The notes: a model not told the origin generated them from the sequence alone. A DNA stretch of 64,000 bases from Thunnus maccoyii (GCF_910596095.1 NC_056546.1:12983925-13047924); one strand, 5' to 3'; shown: positions 12,031 to 24,010, counted from the stretch's first letter. Program-made: numbers and translations.

Positions 12031-14289
12031 ACTTGTTGTGAGGTCTCTGGATGTTTTTGCTTCCTCCTACAGCCGTAAATGGAAAACTGAATGTTTAAGT
12101 GAGGTGTTCAAGCAGTTTCCAATGCTGATAACATAAACTGTTGATACCATATGTAACTGATCACTTAACAACAGCAGCTATTCTGTGAGTAGATGAAATA
12201 CCAATCGAAGGAAACAAATTGATTAAGCTAAACAATCTGAGGTGTCACTTCTAATCTGAAAACCGTGTCAAATGAGTAGCTTCGCTCTATTGACATACTT
12301 TTCATCAGATTCCTGAGAGACAATGTAAAGATGATGACACGGAGGATGTGTGGTCCAGCTTCTCATCTGTAAATTGGAATAGATTTATCGATTTTACCTA
12401 TTGAAACTAAAATGCTGTGATGCTGAGGTTATGAAGGAGCAGACTGGATGAAACTAAGAGGTGGCGCTTCTTACTGTAAGTAGTGATGAAATAGTTGGTA
12501 ACATCATACAAATGTGGCAAACCAAAATGGAGCTGCACTGTTTGAGCTAAGAGGTGTGTTTCTCATGGTTTCTCTGAATTTTTTACCTTTACTTTAAATA
12601 TATAATCAAACATAAGATCAGGAAACCAAGCGACTGATTCTGCTTTTTAGCAGGAATTTCACAGACTAGACACAAGATATACATGAAACTAATCATCTTT
12701 TTTACTCTTGTTTAGCACAGTTTGCTACTTGACAGCTTCAACAACTACTGTTACAAACCGACAGTCTGGGATAACACTTTCTTTACACAAACTGTGCATG
12801 ATAAATTCATCCTCCCTTGTATAAACTCTCGGGTGGGATACTTGAACAGACTGCAGCTTGTAGGTCTTTGTTTACAACAAGCCTAATGTAATTATACTCA
12901 CCACCTACACACAAATTAGCATGCAAACTGTGTCGGAGGTTTGAAAAATACATGGAGCGATGTGATTTAGTGCAAGGATAGGTCTGATCTTCTGAGGCAG
13001 TGTTTCTGCAGAGCTGCTCAATGCCACAATGCCAGGCTGGCGGACCTCACAGCTGCAACATGGGGAAGCAGGCCTGGGCAAGATTGCAGCTAACAAGCTC
13101 CAAATTACTCCATACGTACAGTGCAATGACACACAAATACACACCCACAGAGCTTGGAAGCTGAGGTTTAGCAGGGGAGCTCTTATCTCCACTGAACAAA
13201 CTCCTCGAGTGATGGGAATGTTCTCAGGATGTTATCTTGTCCTCTGTGGAAACAAGATAGCCAGCCACCTTTATCACCACCCTCAGACTCTGGAGGGCCC
13301 CAGACCATTACTGGAACAAGGACCACTAGCCTGCCGCAGGGGACACTAACCAACTGCCTGAATAAAGAGACTGTCAGGGAATTGGAAGTGCTGTAACTGG
13401 ACTGTCAGTAGATGGGAAGTAGCCTTGCAGTCAGGTAGTTCAGCCTAGCCTAAAGGGAGTCCACTCTGTGTCTTGAACACTGTTTTGGACTTGCAGTGAT
13501 GTTGTTATTTGGGAAGGATGCTGAATATTTGAACAAGATGAAATGTTAGACATAAGGAGAAGTCATACTGTGAGCCGGGAGAAGAGAGGGGGGGAAAAAA
13601 AATCAAAAGAAATCGGGGCAGCTAGACATTAGTTATGCTATAATTGGCAAAAGAATAAACAGAAATAAAAATCTTTGAGATATGTGACTTAACTGCAGTA
13701 TCGCCATGGCAACTCTCTTTTCAAGTCACATCTTTAATGAATAGGTAATGGACAAAATGCAAAATGCACAACTTCATAACGTCAGGACAGATGCCAAAAC
13801 TGACATGAGAGGAGAAAAAAAAGGTAGATTTTGTTTGACAAAAAGTGATTTTGCTGTTCACTCAATAGAAAATGTCAAAACAGCACAGCAGCCTTTTTGA
13901 AAAGAAAACACACACACAGGCGCGCGCGATGTACCATAGCAACACAAATCTTCCTTCTCGCTGTTATTTTGACTGTCTGGCAAATCCACCTCTTGTTTTC
14001 AAAGCTTTTTTTTTTCCTCTAACAGGTGCAAAACCTCTCAGCTCGACACATCAAAGAGACACATGCACCTGCGAATAAATCACAGCAAATGGTAAAAATC
14101 CAGACTAGGGCCTCCTAACACCAAAGAGGTAGGATTCAAAGTGTCTGATTTAATATTCATGAAGTGCACAGCTTTGGCGGTTGAATGCTTGTTTACTGAG
14201 ATGTGTCTTTTGTCCTTGGGAGAAGGTTTGATATTCCAGCAAGCAACTGTATTATATACCTCTACATGATATAAATAACACACATACAG

Positions 14290-14311
14290 TACACACACAC
14301 ACACACACACA
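14290..14311 (+). repeat. CA microsatellite
   Basis: Eleven consecutive AC units. Confidence 0.85.
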
Positions 14312-15699
14312 AATACAAACTACTGTAATGATTGACACTCTATTTCAGTGCATTCTCCTAAGAGCTCTCACTCCCATGTGAAGCATTAAAAGCCTCACCA
14401 GCATTCTGAAACAGCTAATGAGAGTTTCTGATTATTAAGTTTTGGTGGCTTCTGTGCGGAGGAGTTGTTCAAGTTGTGGCAAGTCCAACGGAAAGTCTGC
14501 AAACTGCACCCACGGGGACAGAAGTGGCAGACAACCAGTCGAGACCAGACAGAACCAACTGTCACACATAAGCACAGGTGTTTTTCCATTAATAAACAAC
14601 TACAACACCACTGCACCTCTTTAAAAGGTGTTTTTAGATTAATTAAGGCATGATCTGACCACCATATGTTTCTGTCTCAGCGACAGGGCGAAGACAGGGT
14701 TAAAATAGACCTTATTTTTTTCAGCTGTGCACCAGTTTTCTTTTTATTTTATCAAAGGTATAGGGATATCAAATCCCTTGCCCTGCAGCTTGGTGTCAGT
14801 CGTGCACCTGCATCCAAGGATCAGTTTTTTGGTAGCAATGTGTGAGATAATCTCAAAGTGAAATCACAAAGGGCAGCGGTTCCAGATGGATGTCTCGCAG
14901 CTTTCTTTCTTGCTATATAAGAACTGCGAGATCGCTACTTCACCTTTTAAAAGTGAAACAAACTCCTGCAAGGTCGGCACTGTATGGGGATCAGCTAATT
15001 ACTATAGCTGAAAGAAAGCTTGTGAGAAAAACCCATTTCCCCGGTGGGTACTTAGAAGAAAGAAAGCAGCTGGTCACTCTGGAGAAAACATCAGCTATTG
15101 GAGAGAGTGGTTGGGGATACTCTTCACTTAAGTGCTTTTCCTCTGAGCAGTGTTCCCCGTCATTCGCTCCCACGCCTCCTCCTCTCTTGTATGGGCGGCA
15201 CACACATATCCATCCCTTTCATCCCCGGGGGTGAAACAAACCCATGCATTATGACTCAAATCAAGCTTAATTTATTTCACATGCTCAAATTTAATGTCTT
15301 CCTGTTGATATGCCTTGAATAAAAATAGCTGAATTCTTTTTCTAATTATTTTCACCCAGATTTTCTTTCACAGAGCATGCACATTACACAGGGGTTTTGG
15401 TTGTTACATTTCTCACACAACTTTGCTGATGAACAACTCAGTGGATCTTCAGGTCAACTGATAACGCATGTAGAGCTGCTGCTCTCTGCTGGCAAAACTG
15501 TGAACTACCAGCAGGCTCCATAGTGATTCTATAGTGGCTCCTGGTGTAAATAAAAAGTACATTTCATGACCATAATTGTGTTAAGATGCTTCAATAACCA
15601 GTTATATTTCTTATATCTTATCATACCACAGAAAAGTTCCATGTAGGAAAAACCTTTGAAAAAAAAAAGAAAGTATACTTAATGTTACTTCCATGTGTA

Positions 15700-17305
15700 C
15701 TCATGATTAACTACGGAAGCTTTTTTTAATGATGTTATCTCAAGATCACGAGTTAGTTATTTTGTTATCTCAAGAAAACAAACTCGATACTGAGATAATC
15801 AACCCGTTTTCGTGAGAAAACAAAAGGTCTGACCTTGACCTTTCCACTGTTTCGTACGGAAGCTGAGAATGGCCGTGCTTACAATTACTTTTTTAATGTC
15901 GTTATCCTGAGATCACAAGTTAATTTATCTCGTTATCTTGAGAAAACAAAAAGCAGATTTCTTGAGATAATGAGATCAATTTATCACAAGATTTATCATA
16001 ACTTTATTCTCATTTGTTCATTCCTGTCTCCTCTCCATGTCTCGCTCAACTATTTTGATTGAGCACAAGAAGGCCTCAAGTGGCTCTTAAAGACATGGGT
16101 TCAAATCTGTCATATGTTGGTTTTTACTCCCTCTCTCCACCCGACTTCCCCTTCTCTCAGTCTAATAGAGTCTAATAAAATGAAAATGCTTGAAAGGTAT
16201 TATTTAGTATTTCTCCTATATGAAACATCCCATCATATTATGACCAGCAGTTAATCAACCTGACATTCGGCCATGACACAGATGCCATTAATAAAGCTGT
16301 GTTTAGCGTTTAGCATCAAATCAAAGTTAACAAACAAATTATAAAGGAGTATTTTTCCTTCCAAAGGTTCATTCAGGAACTCTTTCTTTCAAAAAGGGTT
16401 CTTTAAATAACCATTTGCCTTCATAAGAAACAATAAGAGGAAATAAATAAATAAGAGGAAATTACCTTTTGTTTTCTCGTGATAATGGGTTGATTATCTT
16501 GTTATCTTGAGATAACAAAGCTTGTTTTCTCGAGATAACAAAACAATTAACTTGTGATCTTGAAATAACTGCATTAAAAAAAAAATTGCAAGCATGGCTG
16601 TTCTCAGCTTCTGTAGTCTGGACTCCCAGGCTGAGAGGTCATATTTTCTTGGATGTCCAAAACTGTGCATTCTATATTTTCAAGCCATATACATACATGG
16701 GTATGCTGTGTCTACTTGACAACAGAAGTGAGAATGCCTGAATGAGTCGTCCATTTCATGTGAACAATAATTCAAAACCTCAGGATATTAAATAAATGAA
16801 CATAACCTTAACTTTTCACTGCATAGTGTACTCCATTGGCTGTCATGATGATTCAGTTTACACCACTAATAATTTAGATGCTTTTATCATATTAGCAATA
16901 ATAAACATGATGAAAATATAACAATGCATATTATTTTGTCATGGAGACACACATTAGTCTAAGTTTTTGTTAGTATCAGAGATTCTACTGTGTAGTCTGG
17001 CTATAGACGGTGTAGTTAGTGAGATGTGCCACCGCAGAGTGCATCTCTTCAAATTTCTTCCATGAGTGCTTTTTTGTGACAGCAGTTTTGCAATAACTAT
17101 TACGAGTGCACAATTATAGATGTAGCATTGGTTCAACATAATGGACAATGCGTGGAGGTTTAACATGCATTGATTATCTCATTATCTTGAGATAACAAAG
17201 CTTGTTTTCTTGAGATAATAGAATATTTAACTCGTGATCTTGAGATAATGCATTTAAAAAAATAATTGCGAGCACTGCCATTCTCAGCTTCCATAATTAA
17301 CTTAC
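15700..17305. repeat. cluster of four inverted TTATCTCAAGA-type repeats
   Basis: Four copies of a roughly 130-160 bp unit lie within 1.6 kb. Two (about 15705-15830 and 15850-15990) are in one orientation, reading GATCACGAGTTAG, then TTATCTCAAGAAAACAA, then GAGATAATCAACCCG. Two (about 16470-16620 and 17168-17300) are in the opposite orientation, reading GATTATCTTGTTATCTTGAG, then GATAACAAAGCTTG, then TTAACTTGTGATCTTG. Each unit borders a sequence like GGAAGCTGAGAATGGC or its complement. The unit is internally palindromic. It looks like a MITE family that has inserted repeatedly or been duplicated; no coding capacity. Confidence 0.7.
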
Positions 17306-17419
17306 TAAATGTGCTATCTTCATACCAACACTGTGCTTAATGTACTAATGATGTAGAATAAGTACAACTGACTACACTGAGTGCCTTTGACCATGCTGTT
17401 TTGAGAGACCTACTTAACA

Positions 17420-17957
17420 TACAGTTTTGTGCAAAAGTTATAGGTCCTTTAGATGTTTAGATTCTTATCCATTATACAATACCATCAGGGAGGCGTCTGA
17501 TCAGTCTCAGAATTATTCTGCAGCATGAAAATGACCCCAAACTTACAGCCAGAGTCATAAAGAAGTATTTTCAATGACAAGAAGAACAAGGAGTCCTGCA
17601 ACAGATTATATGGCCCCCGCAGAGCCCTGATCTCAACATCATGGAGTCAGTCTGGGATTACATAAACAGACAGAAGCAACTGATACGCCTTAATCCACAG
17701 AAGAACTGTGGCGACTTCTCCAAGATGCAGGAATAACTGACCTGCCGAGTAACTTGAAAAACTGTGTACAGCTGTACTGAGGAGAACTGGTGCTGTTTTA
17801 AAGGCAAAGTGTGGTCACACCAAATATTAATTTGATTTAAGTTTCTTCTGTTTACTGAACTTTGGATGAAGTTAATTTATAAATAAAAACTATTCATGGC
17901 ATTATTTTTGAAAGCATCCTCACTTTACTTTTAGTGCCTAAAACATTAGCACAGTAA
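17420..17957 (+). mobile_element. Tc1/mariner relic, internally deleted
   Basis: The left end reads ACAGTTTTGTGCAAAAGTTA and the right end GTGCCTAAAACATTAGCACA, which are recognisable degenerate inverted ends of a fish Tc1-like family. Plus-strand frames at 17520-17720 read HENDPKLTARVIKKYF, a stop, then WPPQSPDLNIMESVWDYIN. This is the C-terminal catalytic region of a Tc1 transposase, including the PDLN and D/E-type context. The element is about 540 bp, much shorter than a complete Tc1 element, and holds in-frame stops, so it is inactive. Confidence 0.8.
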
Positions 17958-18338
17958 TGTATATTTTAATAACATACCTGAAAGAGTATTTGAGTAAAGT
18001 TAAATTTAAAGGATGTTCAGATTAATGACAGAAAGGTATGATAAAAACAATCAAATACAACTTAATGTTGTCTCAAAATAGCATGTAGCACATAATCGTA
18101 CACATAGTGCACTTAAACGTAGTCAAGTGTATCTTACATTACATTAAGTGGACTGTTGATAGTCATAAGGTTCCCTAATTTCTTTGTCCAGAATACAATG
18201 TTTAAAATACTCCACAGAGTTCCCAAAACAAGAGAAAATGCTTTGGATTTTTCTAATTAAGTTCTTTATTTGACAGCTGGACCTTCACAAAAGTTCATCT
18301 GACCCTCTCTTTAAGCTATGTTCTCTCAATGACGCCAC

Positions 18339-19312
18339 CTAATGCTTTAACGTAGGAGTATTGGAAGATGCTGGGCAGTTGGTAGCTGCCAGCACTTCCA
18401 GGGTCTCCGAGAGGTGAGAGTCGTGTCGTCCGAACCACATGAACTGCTCCCCTGCCTGTGCCAAAGCTGCCTCTTCAGACTTTCTCTTGTGGTTGCGTGG
18501 GAACCGTCTGGTGTTGGTTGGAACATTAACAGCCTGCTCCACCATGAAGTCAGTCCGGTAGGCCGCGAGGTCCGTCCTGGTGTCTTCAGCACTGCCGTCA
18601 GCTCCATCATGGCAGAGGCAGAAGTGGGAGTTGTGCTGTCTGTAGTCATCAAGACACTTTCTGCGTCCCACACCCTAAGAATTACCAACATGAGAAGATA
18701 CTGTTACAAGGAGTAATGTGGAAGATGTGAACTTTTCAATGTGCTGTCAGACTTGTCTTCATACTCACTTGAGTGAAAACTGTGATATTGTCTTTAAAGG
18801 CACGCTTGTTGTCATGGTCTGAGAATGGATACTCTCTGGACTTCTGTAAAGAAAAACATGGTAGAATTGTATAAAATGAGCAGGTTGTTTCTTTCTTGTG
18901 CTTTGATAGGATGCGATTTAATATTTTAAAAGCTTTCAAAATCATTTGTGACGACTATAATGTGAAAAACAGAAAATGGAAAACTAACAGACATCCCAAG
19001 CTTTACATTATCTACACACACACACACACCTGCTGAGTTTTCCATTTAGGATAGCGCTCAAAGTTTAAAGCCTGAGGCAGTGATGATTTAACCTGAGTCA
19101 GCATGAGCCCAGTGCTTGTACAAGTCTCTCGATTCCTTGTCTCATTTCTTGGTAAATCTGGATGAGCAAACTGAAAAGAAAATTTAAGGAAAACTAATTA
19201 CATGGTCAGCTTTAAATGTAAAGATTTTTATTTGTATGTGATCAAATTAAGAATTTCTTACCCATTTGCAATCATTGCTCATTGAAAAATAACGCTTTCC
19301 TCCTTTAACCAT
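18339..19312 (-). CDS. TEX36: TEX36 (testis-expressed protein 36), 4 exons, complete
   Basis: Minus-strand exons in transcript order: 19312-19262, 19170-19030, 18843-18769, 18674-18339. All junctions are GT-AG, all introns are phase 0, and the joined frame is 603 nt (200 aa). The start MVKGGKRYFS corresponds to the MTKGRRF start of human TEX36. Exon 2 opens FAHPDLPRNET. Exon 3 has REYPFSDHDNKRAF, equivalent to the NQFPFSVHDNRHSL box of the family. Exon 4 has GVGRRKCLDDYRQH and RRFPRNHKRKSEE, matching the GLGRKK...RQH and RRFPRCYKE boxes. Human TEX36 is 186 aa. The gene lies beside EDRF1 in mammals, which supports orthology. Its molecular role is not established; mammalian expression is testis-biased. 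No domain of known fold, signal peptide or membrane segment is visible. Confidence 0.85.
19016..19029 (+). repeat. short CA tract at TEX36 intron 2 donor
   Basis: Seven CA units abut the exon 2 donor, so on the minus strand the intron begins GTGTGTGTG. Length changes here could weaken the splice site. Confidence 0.6.
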
Positions 19313-21275
19313 TTTAAGAAAGTTTGAAATTTTGGTCCAGTGAGTTCTCTGAGTAGTTTCACCAATACACCACACACACAGAGAGAGAAAGAGAGAGAGG
19401 CTAACTTAACAACTAATGCAAACACTGGTGACTATGGTAACATGCTGCAAACAAACAACCTGAAATGTGATCTCAATTTGCCATGGAGACTTAGAACTAG
19501 AATTCTGAGAGTAAAAGAAAAAAAACAACTTTAAATATTTGTGAATTATACTGCAAACCATACAAATAAATCACAAAAAACAAAGTAATCATTTAATATT
19601 AAATTACAACCAATAAATTATCTAAATGTACAATTGTCCTTTTTTTTTGTTCATGTCGAGACTTGTTAACTAAAAAATAAATAAATAAGACAGTTTTTGT
19701 TCAGATCTGAAGCCAAAGTGGCGTTAAATTGATGAGGCTCCCCAGTGTTGTCATGCGTTTGAAAATGACAATGAGCACAGATTTGTTTGCAGTCAGTAAA
19801 GGTGATATCTGATGGATGACACAGTGACAGAGAGGCTACTCAATTAAAAATAAACCACAACAGAACAAATCCCTCAGAGAGCACAAAATTAGCACATAAG
19901 TGACTTTATTTTCCACAACACTTGATATAGAAAAAAAACAACACAATTACATATCTTTATCTGGGACAGAGTACATGCAGGTTTTTCCATTTTAATAAGA
20001 AATGTTCATGATTCAAAAGTTTATTTTAAAACATGTTAAAAAAGTAATCTTTAAAAGGTCCCAGATTAATACATTTTCAGTTTCCTTTACAAAAGACTAC
20101 AGCCTAGGAATTAAAAATGCTTCATGTTATTTTTTTTTGCAAAGAAACAAAGTTAAAAGGTGGAATTAACACATAATCATCACTAATACTGAGCCTTGAC
20201 TGTTTATATGAAATGTACCGACTTTAAAATTCTTTAGTGAGAGGTGTCAGTCAGGACAATGTCCAGATGTGATAAGTTAACTGCAGCGTAATTTGACATT
20301 TCTTGTGTAAAGGATGACTTTAATTAAAGCAGTAAACGTAAATTAGGCACTGTAACAAAATCTAAATTAAACAATATATTTGAAGAATATAGTGAATCTT
20401 TAAATTTTTTAAATTATAAAAAAAACCCAGAGACAAATATGAACAAAAAACAATTTGTCCTAAGAGTCATTCCTTGGTCATTGTTCTGGTGTCACAGGTG
20501 GGCAATTAAGTTTTTAAACTTCAAGCGAGGGGAAATGGACCGAGAGGTAATCGTACTGTGAATTGTCGTCTCTGGGATCCCATAAAGTTATTAGACTTTT
20601 TCCACAGCTGGGACATGATTGTGTTCTGCGTGTCCCTAGTGGATATCTGTTGTACTATTGATCCCTGTGAACAAGTAGGACATGACAACAAAGACGAACT
20701 AAATGTTTTAAGTTACATACAACATATGTACATCTTAAGAGGGTGCCATCTATTCCTTCTATGAAATATTAATTTGAGGTACTTGACAATCAGGTTGAAG
20801 CAGCAATAAATGGCTGCCTCCTCATGTGATTAAATATGTGTTCATAGTCCAGTACCAGTTCCAGTGTATATGGTTTTAGTCTTAAATATTATGTTATAAT
20901 GACCAGACTGAGGGGGTCAAACCTGAAGGCTGAACCTTGGTATACGGTGCACTTGATGATCACTTTGGCGATTGGCTTCAAGATGTCTTCTGGTATTATT
21001 TTCTGTATGCTGAGTTCTTTTATGAAGGCTAAACAGGCCTTGTTGATCATATTATCTCATTATCACATTAAGATGTTTTTGTCTTGATCTCATCAACTAC
21101 ACCTTCTTAATGAAGAAGGCCATGAGGACCGTCTTGATGAAGACCCTTGGTGTCTTGTTGACCTTACTGTCAAGCCTATGAGGATCCATGTTTGCAGCAT
21201 TGAAGTTCAATAATGGTATCAAATGAAGATGCAGCCATTTGTTTGCACCCACAGTACTCCATTATGCTTTAATAC
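19313..21275. other. spacer between TEX36 and the ATG16-like gene, likely holding its 3' UTR
   Basis: No supported exon. The high-coordinate part is probably the 3' UTR of the minus-strand ATG16-like gene. AT-rich with A-runs and AAATAAATAAATAA near 19675-19686. The sub-region 20890-21195 keeps short coding-like frames on the minus strand, listed separately. Confidence 0.4.
20890..21195 (-). pseudogene. unidentified coding-like stretch, possible gene fragment
   Basis: On the minus strand, 21195-21111 reads MDPHRLDSKVNKTPRVFIKT then VLMAFFIKKV before a stop. Nearby, 21055-20899 reads MINKACLAFIKELSIQKIIP, EDILKPIAKVI, then TVYQGSAFRFDPLS. These frames have protein-like composition but are interrupted, and I recognise no family. 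They may be a decayed gene piece within the 3' flank of the ATG16-like gene, or chance. Low confidence. Confidence 0.2.
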
Positions 21276-22757
21276 TTAGAAGACTGGAGACGTTTTTGTT
21301 GTACCACTCAAAGAGCTGGTCTCTATGGGATCATAACCTGGTGCCATCTCCTTGTGGAGGTGCTTCTTCAATTGTTTGGCTAAACGTTGCCACCTGAAAA
21401 AAAGCAGTCATCACTGACAGTTTACAATCTCCAAAATGTGGTGCTTGTGGGTGATTAAAGCAAGTGCTTTTTTGAGCTTTATAGGTGATTCAGAGATCAC
21501 ACGTTCACTTCTCTTACCTTTCCTGAGTGTCATTGTACTTGTTCAGTCTGTCTGCCTCCTCCCTCTTCTCCTCCATCCATCGTTGCAAGAGTTCTTCTTT
21601 CTCTTTCCAAGCTTGTGCTGCTGCTTCTTTTAGTTCTTTCTGCTCCACATGCAGAGCTGCCAGCTCTTTGCATTGACACTCTATGGTGAACTCATATTCG
21701 GAAAGGGTCGCCTTCAGGGTTTTACTCCCTTTAGCCAGAGTAAGTGCCTCTTGGCGGTGACGGGAAACACTGAAACACACGAGAAATTTAATGATTTATC
21801 GTAATTTTGATCACCTTCTGGTGTTACTTCAAACTACTTCATACATTCATCCACCACACACCTTATAGAGTTTGGATTTTAGGTCACAAGTCACTGCTAT
21901 CTAATAGGTAGATACTGTAAACTGTGACCCAACAACACATAGGCCTACAAGCTAATATTTATTTGTGATTCAGGATTATACTCAGTTTTGTTATGAGAGT
22001 TCACTCTGATGGTTACCGTGACTGCCAGTATTGCAGTTCAGCCTCTTTCAAATACAGGACAGTGGTCAAGTCGGAGACAGTCTGAGACAGCTGTGGAGAC
22101 AAACAGTAGAGGATGGATTGATTGAGGATTGCACTAGATCAAAGGTCACTCTTGCACACATACACACCACTATGTCCTAATTAACACAGCAAGAATATTT
22201 TGACAAGAGATACAGTGTTGTTTGAGGTTAAATATTTGTGCTACTGTGTAAACTCTTGTATTGTTTTTTATAACCTGCAATCTCTCCTACAGTATGGTGG
22301 GAGGCTGATACAAGTTATTTTGTGTCTATTACTGAATTTCTCACCTTTTCTGCCAGATGTTCACTTTCTCTTAGCTGGAGTTGAAGGAGGCTTGTGTTTT
22401 TCCCAGCTTCAACTCCACCTCGCTCTAAACTGAAGTAAAAGGCAGTGTATAGTTTTATGATGCAAAAACCAAGCATTGAACACAGCTTTAAATGTGAAGT
22501 GAAATTCTGCTTTTCTGACCTCTTAGTCTGGACATCTTCTAAAATTTGTTTGCGAATTTCAAAACGCTCTTCCAACTGAGACACTGAAAGAAAACAGATT
22601 TGTCAGATGCCCTTGGGGTTAGTCAGAGGAGATGCATCATCGTTGCAAAACAGAAAACATTAATCTTACAGCTTGTGAAGACGCCAGCGTATGGGACTTT
22701 CTCTCTTTGGTCTCTGTTTTGCAGTTGACCGCGCACGTGATTCTTCCAGCTTCCCAT
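21276..22757 (-). CDS. ATG16-like protein lacking WD40 repeats, 6 exons, complete
   Basis: Exons on the minus strand: 22757-22670, 22583-22520, 22429-22345, 22090-22017, 21769-21518, 21393-21276. All junctions are GT-AG, phases are consistent, and the joined frame is 681 nt (226 aa). Residues 4-20 (WKNHVRGQLQNRDQREK) match the ATG5-binding helix of ATG16L1 (WKRHISEQLRRRD). Residues about 40-180 are heptad-rich coiled coil. LLQRWMEEKREEADRLN matches the ATG16L1 segment VTRWMAEKAQEANRLN, used for WIPI2 binding, with acidic residues kept at the two key positions. The protein ends 35 residues later with TKTSPVF, so there is no WD40 propeller; in length and layout it resembles yeast Atg16 more than ATG16L1. 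Predicted role: scaffold of an ATG12-ATG5 ligase complex. The start has A at -3 and G at +4; an in-frame ATG at 22823 would add 22 residues. I know of no human gene at this locus. Confidence 0.8.
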
Positions 22758-22991
22758 TTTAATACGCACAAATTGTCCCAGCTTCACGGTTCCCAAAAAG
22801 TTGATCCTATGTTTTCCAAACACTGTCTTGTTTTTTTTTTGTTTGTTTGTTTTCCTTTGGCGTGGTCGAAGACGGGAGTTGATTGTTAAGGCGTATCAGC
22901 AGGAATTAACTGACCGCAGCAAAGTTTCACAGCTCCTCCCTATTCAGTCAGTCAGCTGCCTGGCATTCCCCTGCAGGAACCCTCCCCTCAT

Positions 22992-23465
22992 ATATAATAT
23001 AATATCATTTAATATAATACAATATACACGGTAGAGAGTAATTTAGTTGCCTATATTTAGTCAAGTAATTAGGTACTTTTAGTATTCTTTTATTTCTTTT
23101 TAGTATTCACTTTTTTGACGAAGTTGATTTGACAGATTAAAATTTCACATGCTGGACATATGGTCACTCATAAACTATTATGATTGTTATATCCAAACAA
23201 TATCCCGTATAGTAGTTATGCTTAGTTAAAATTAATTTCACTTTAACTTCATTAACTTAACTTTAACTGAGCTGCTACAATCTGTTGCAAAAGGCTGCTT
23301 ACAAAGTATGAGTATGTATGAGTAATCCTCTCCAATAATCCAACAATGCATCCAGTAATATATGACACTCTCACAATGAATTTTACTATCTTATGAGTAA
23401 TTTTATTTAGGATAATTTAAGCACTTTTTACTGCTAATTCTTATAAATAAAATTAGTATTAATGC
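22992..23465. repeat. direct repeat unit, copy 1
   Basis: Begins with a short AATAT-type tract (22992-23027). It then carries AATTAGGTACTTTTAGTATT, GTATTCACTTTTTTGACGAA and GAGCTGCTACAATCTGTTGC, and ends near 23465. The same order of motifs recurs about 566 bp downstream in copy 2. The GGTACTTTTA...GAGTATTCACTTTT signature matches a common teleost dispersed element rich in GTACTT words. Confidence 0.65.
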
Positions 23466-23514
23466 AGTCTTTTTACTTGGAGGTATTACTAGTTTGATTT
23501 TTAAAAAATATCTG

Positions 23515-23596
23515 AATATAATATAATATAATATAATATAATATAATATAATATAATATAATATAATATAATATAATATAATATAATATAATATAT
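23515..23596 (+). repeat. AATAT pentanucleotide microsatellite
   Basis: About sixteen uninterrupted AATAT units over 82 bp. It starts copy 2 of the direct repeat; copy 1 starts with a shorter, degenerate version of the same satellite. Confidence 0.95.
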
Positions 23597-24010
23597 GTGG
23601 TGGGGAGTAGTTAAGTACATGCTCATGTACTGTACTAAAGTACAATTAGGTACTTTTACTTTATTTGAGTATTCACTTTTCCACAAAATTGATTTGTCGC
23701 ATAGAAATTTCTTATACAAGACATTTGGTCATCTCATGAATTATTATCAGTTGTTAGATTAAACAACTCAAACAATAGCCCATATATAGTAGCTAAAATT
23801 AAGTTAAGTTAAGTTAAATTAAATTTAACTAAATGAACTATTTTAACTTAACTGAACTGCTACAGTATTAAAATGCTGCTTACAAAGTTATGAGTAATCC
23901 ACTGCAATAAAACATCCAGTACTATATAACACTATTTTATGAGTACTTTTACTTTGGATACTCTGAATTCTTACACATCTGTTCTTTAGTTTTAGTTTAC
24001 TTGCAACAGA
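23597..24010. repeat. direct repeat unit, copy 2
   Basis: Starts GTGGTGGGGAGTAGTTAAGT after the AATAT run. It holds CAATTAGGTACTTTTACTTT, GAGTATTCACTTTTCCACAA and CTGCTACAGTATTAAAATGC in the same order as copy 1. It ends with GAGTACTTTTACTTTGGATA and an AGTATTC motif. Confidence 0.65.

Larger units (their letters stand above)
9305..15699. other. long non-coding stretch, no gene recognised
   Basis: About 6.4 kb without a supported exon on either strand. It holds short CA tracts at 10930-10945, 13908-13917 and 14290-14311 and otherwise mostly unique sequence. Open frames of 60-114 codons have no recognisable domain and no consistent splice partners. Clean AT-rich parts at 11560-12030 are listed separately. 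Confidence 0.45.

Noticed and set aside
16075-16130. tRNA-like T-arm word (GGGTTCAAATCTG)
   Set aside because: No matching acceptor stem, D-arm or anticodon arm upstream within 60 bases.
15700-17305. CRISPR-like array from spaced repeats
   Set aside because: Units are inverted relative to each other, long, imperfect and irregularly spaced, in a vertebrate genome.
22755-22823. Upstream in-frame ATG for the ATG16-like protein
   Set aside because: The extra 22 residues (MFGKHRINFLGTVK...) have no family match, and the inner ATG has the better start context and places the ATG5-binding helix at the usual distance from the N-terminus.
23403-23719. Frames with repeated ILYYI residues
   Set aside because: Direct translation of the AATAT microsatellite.
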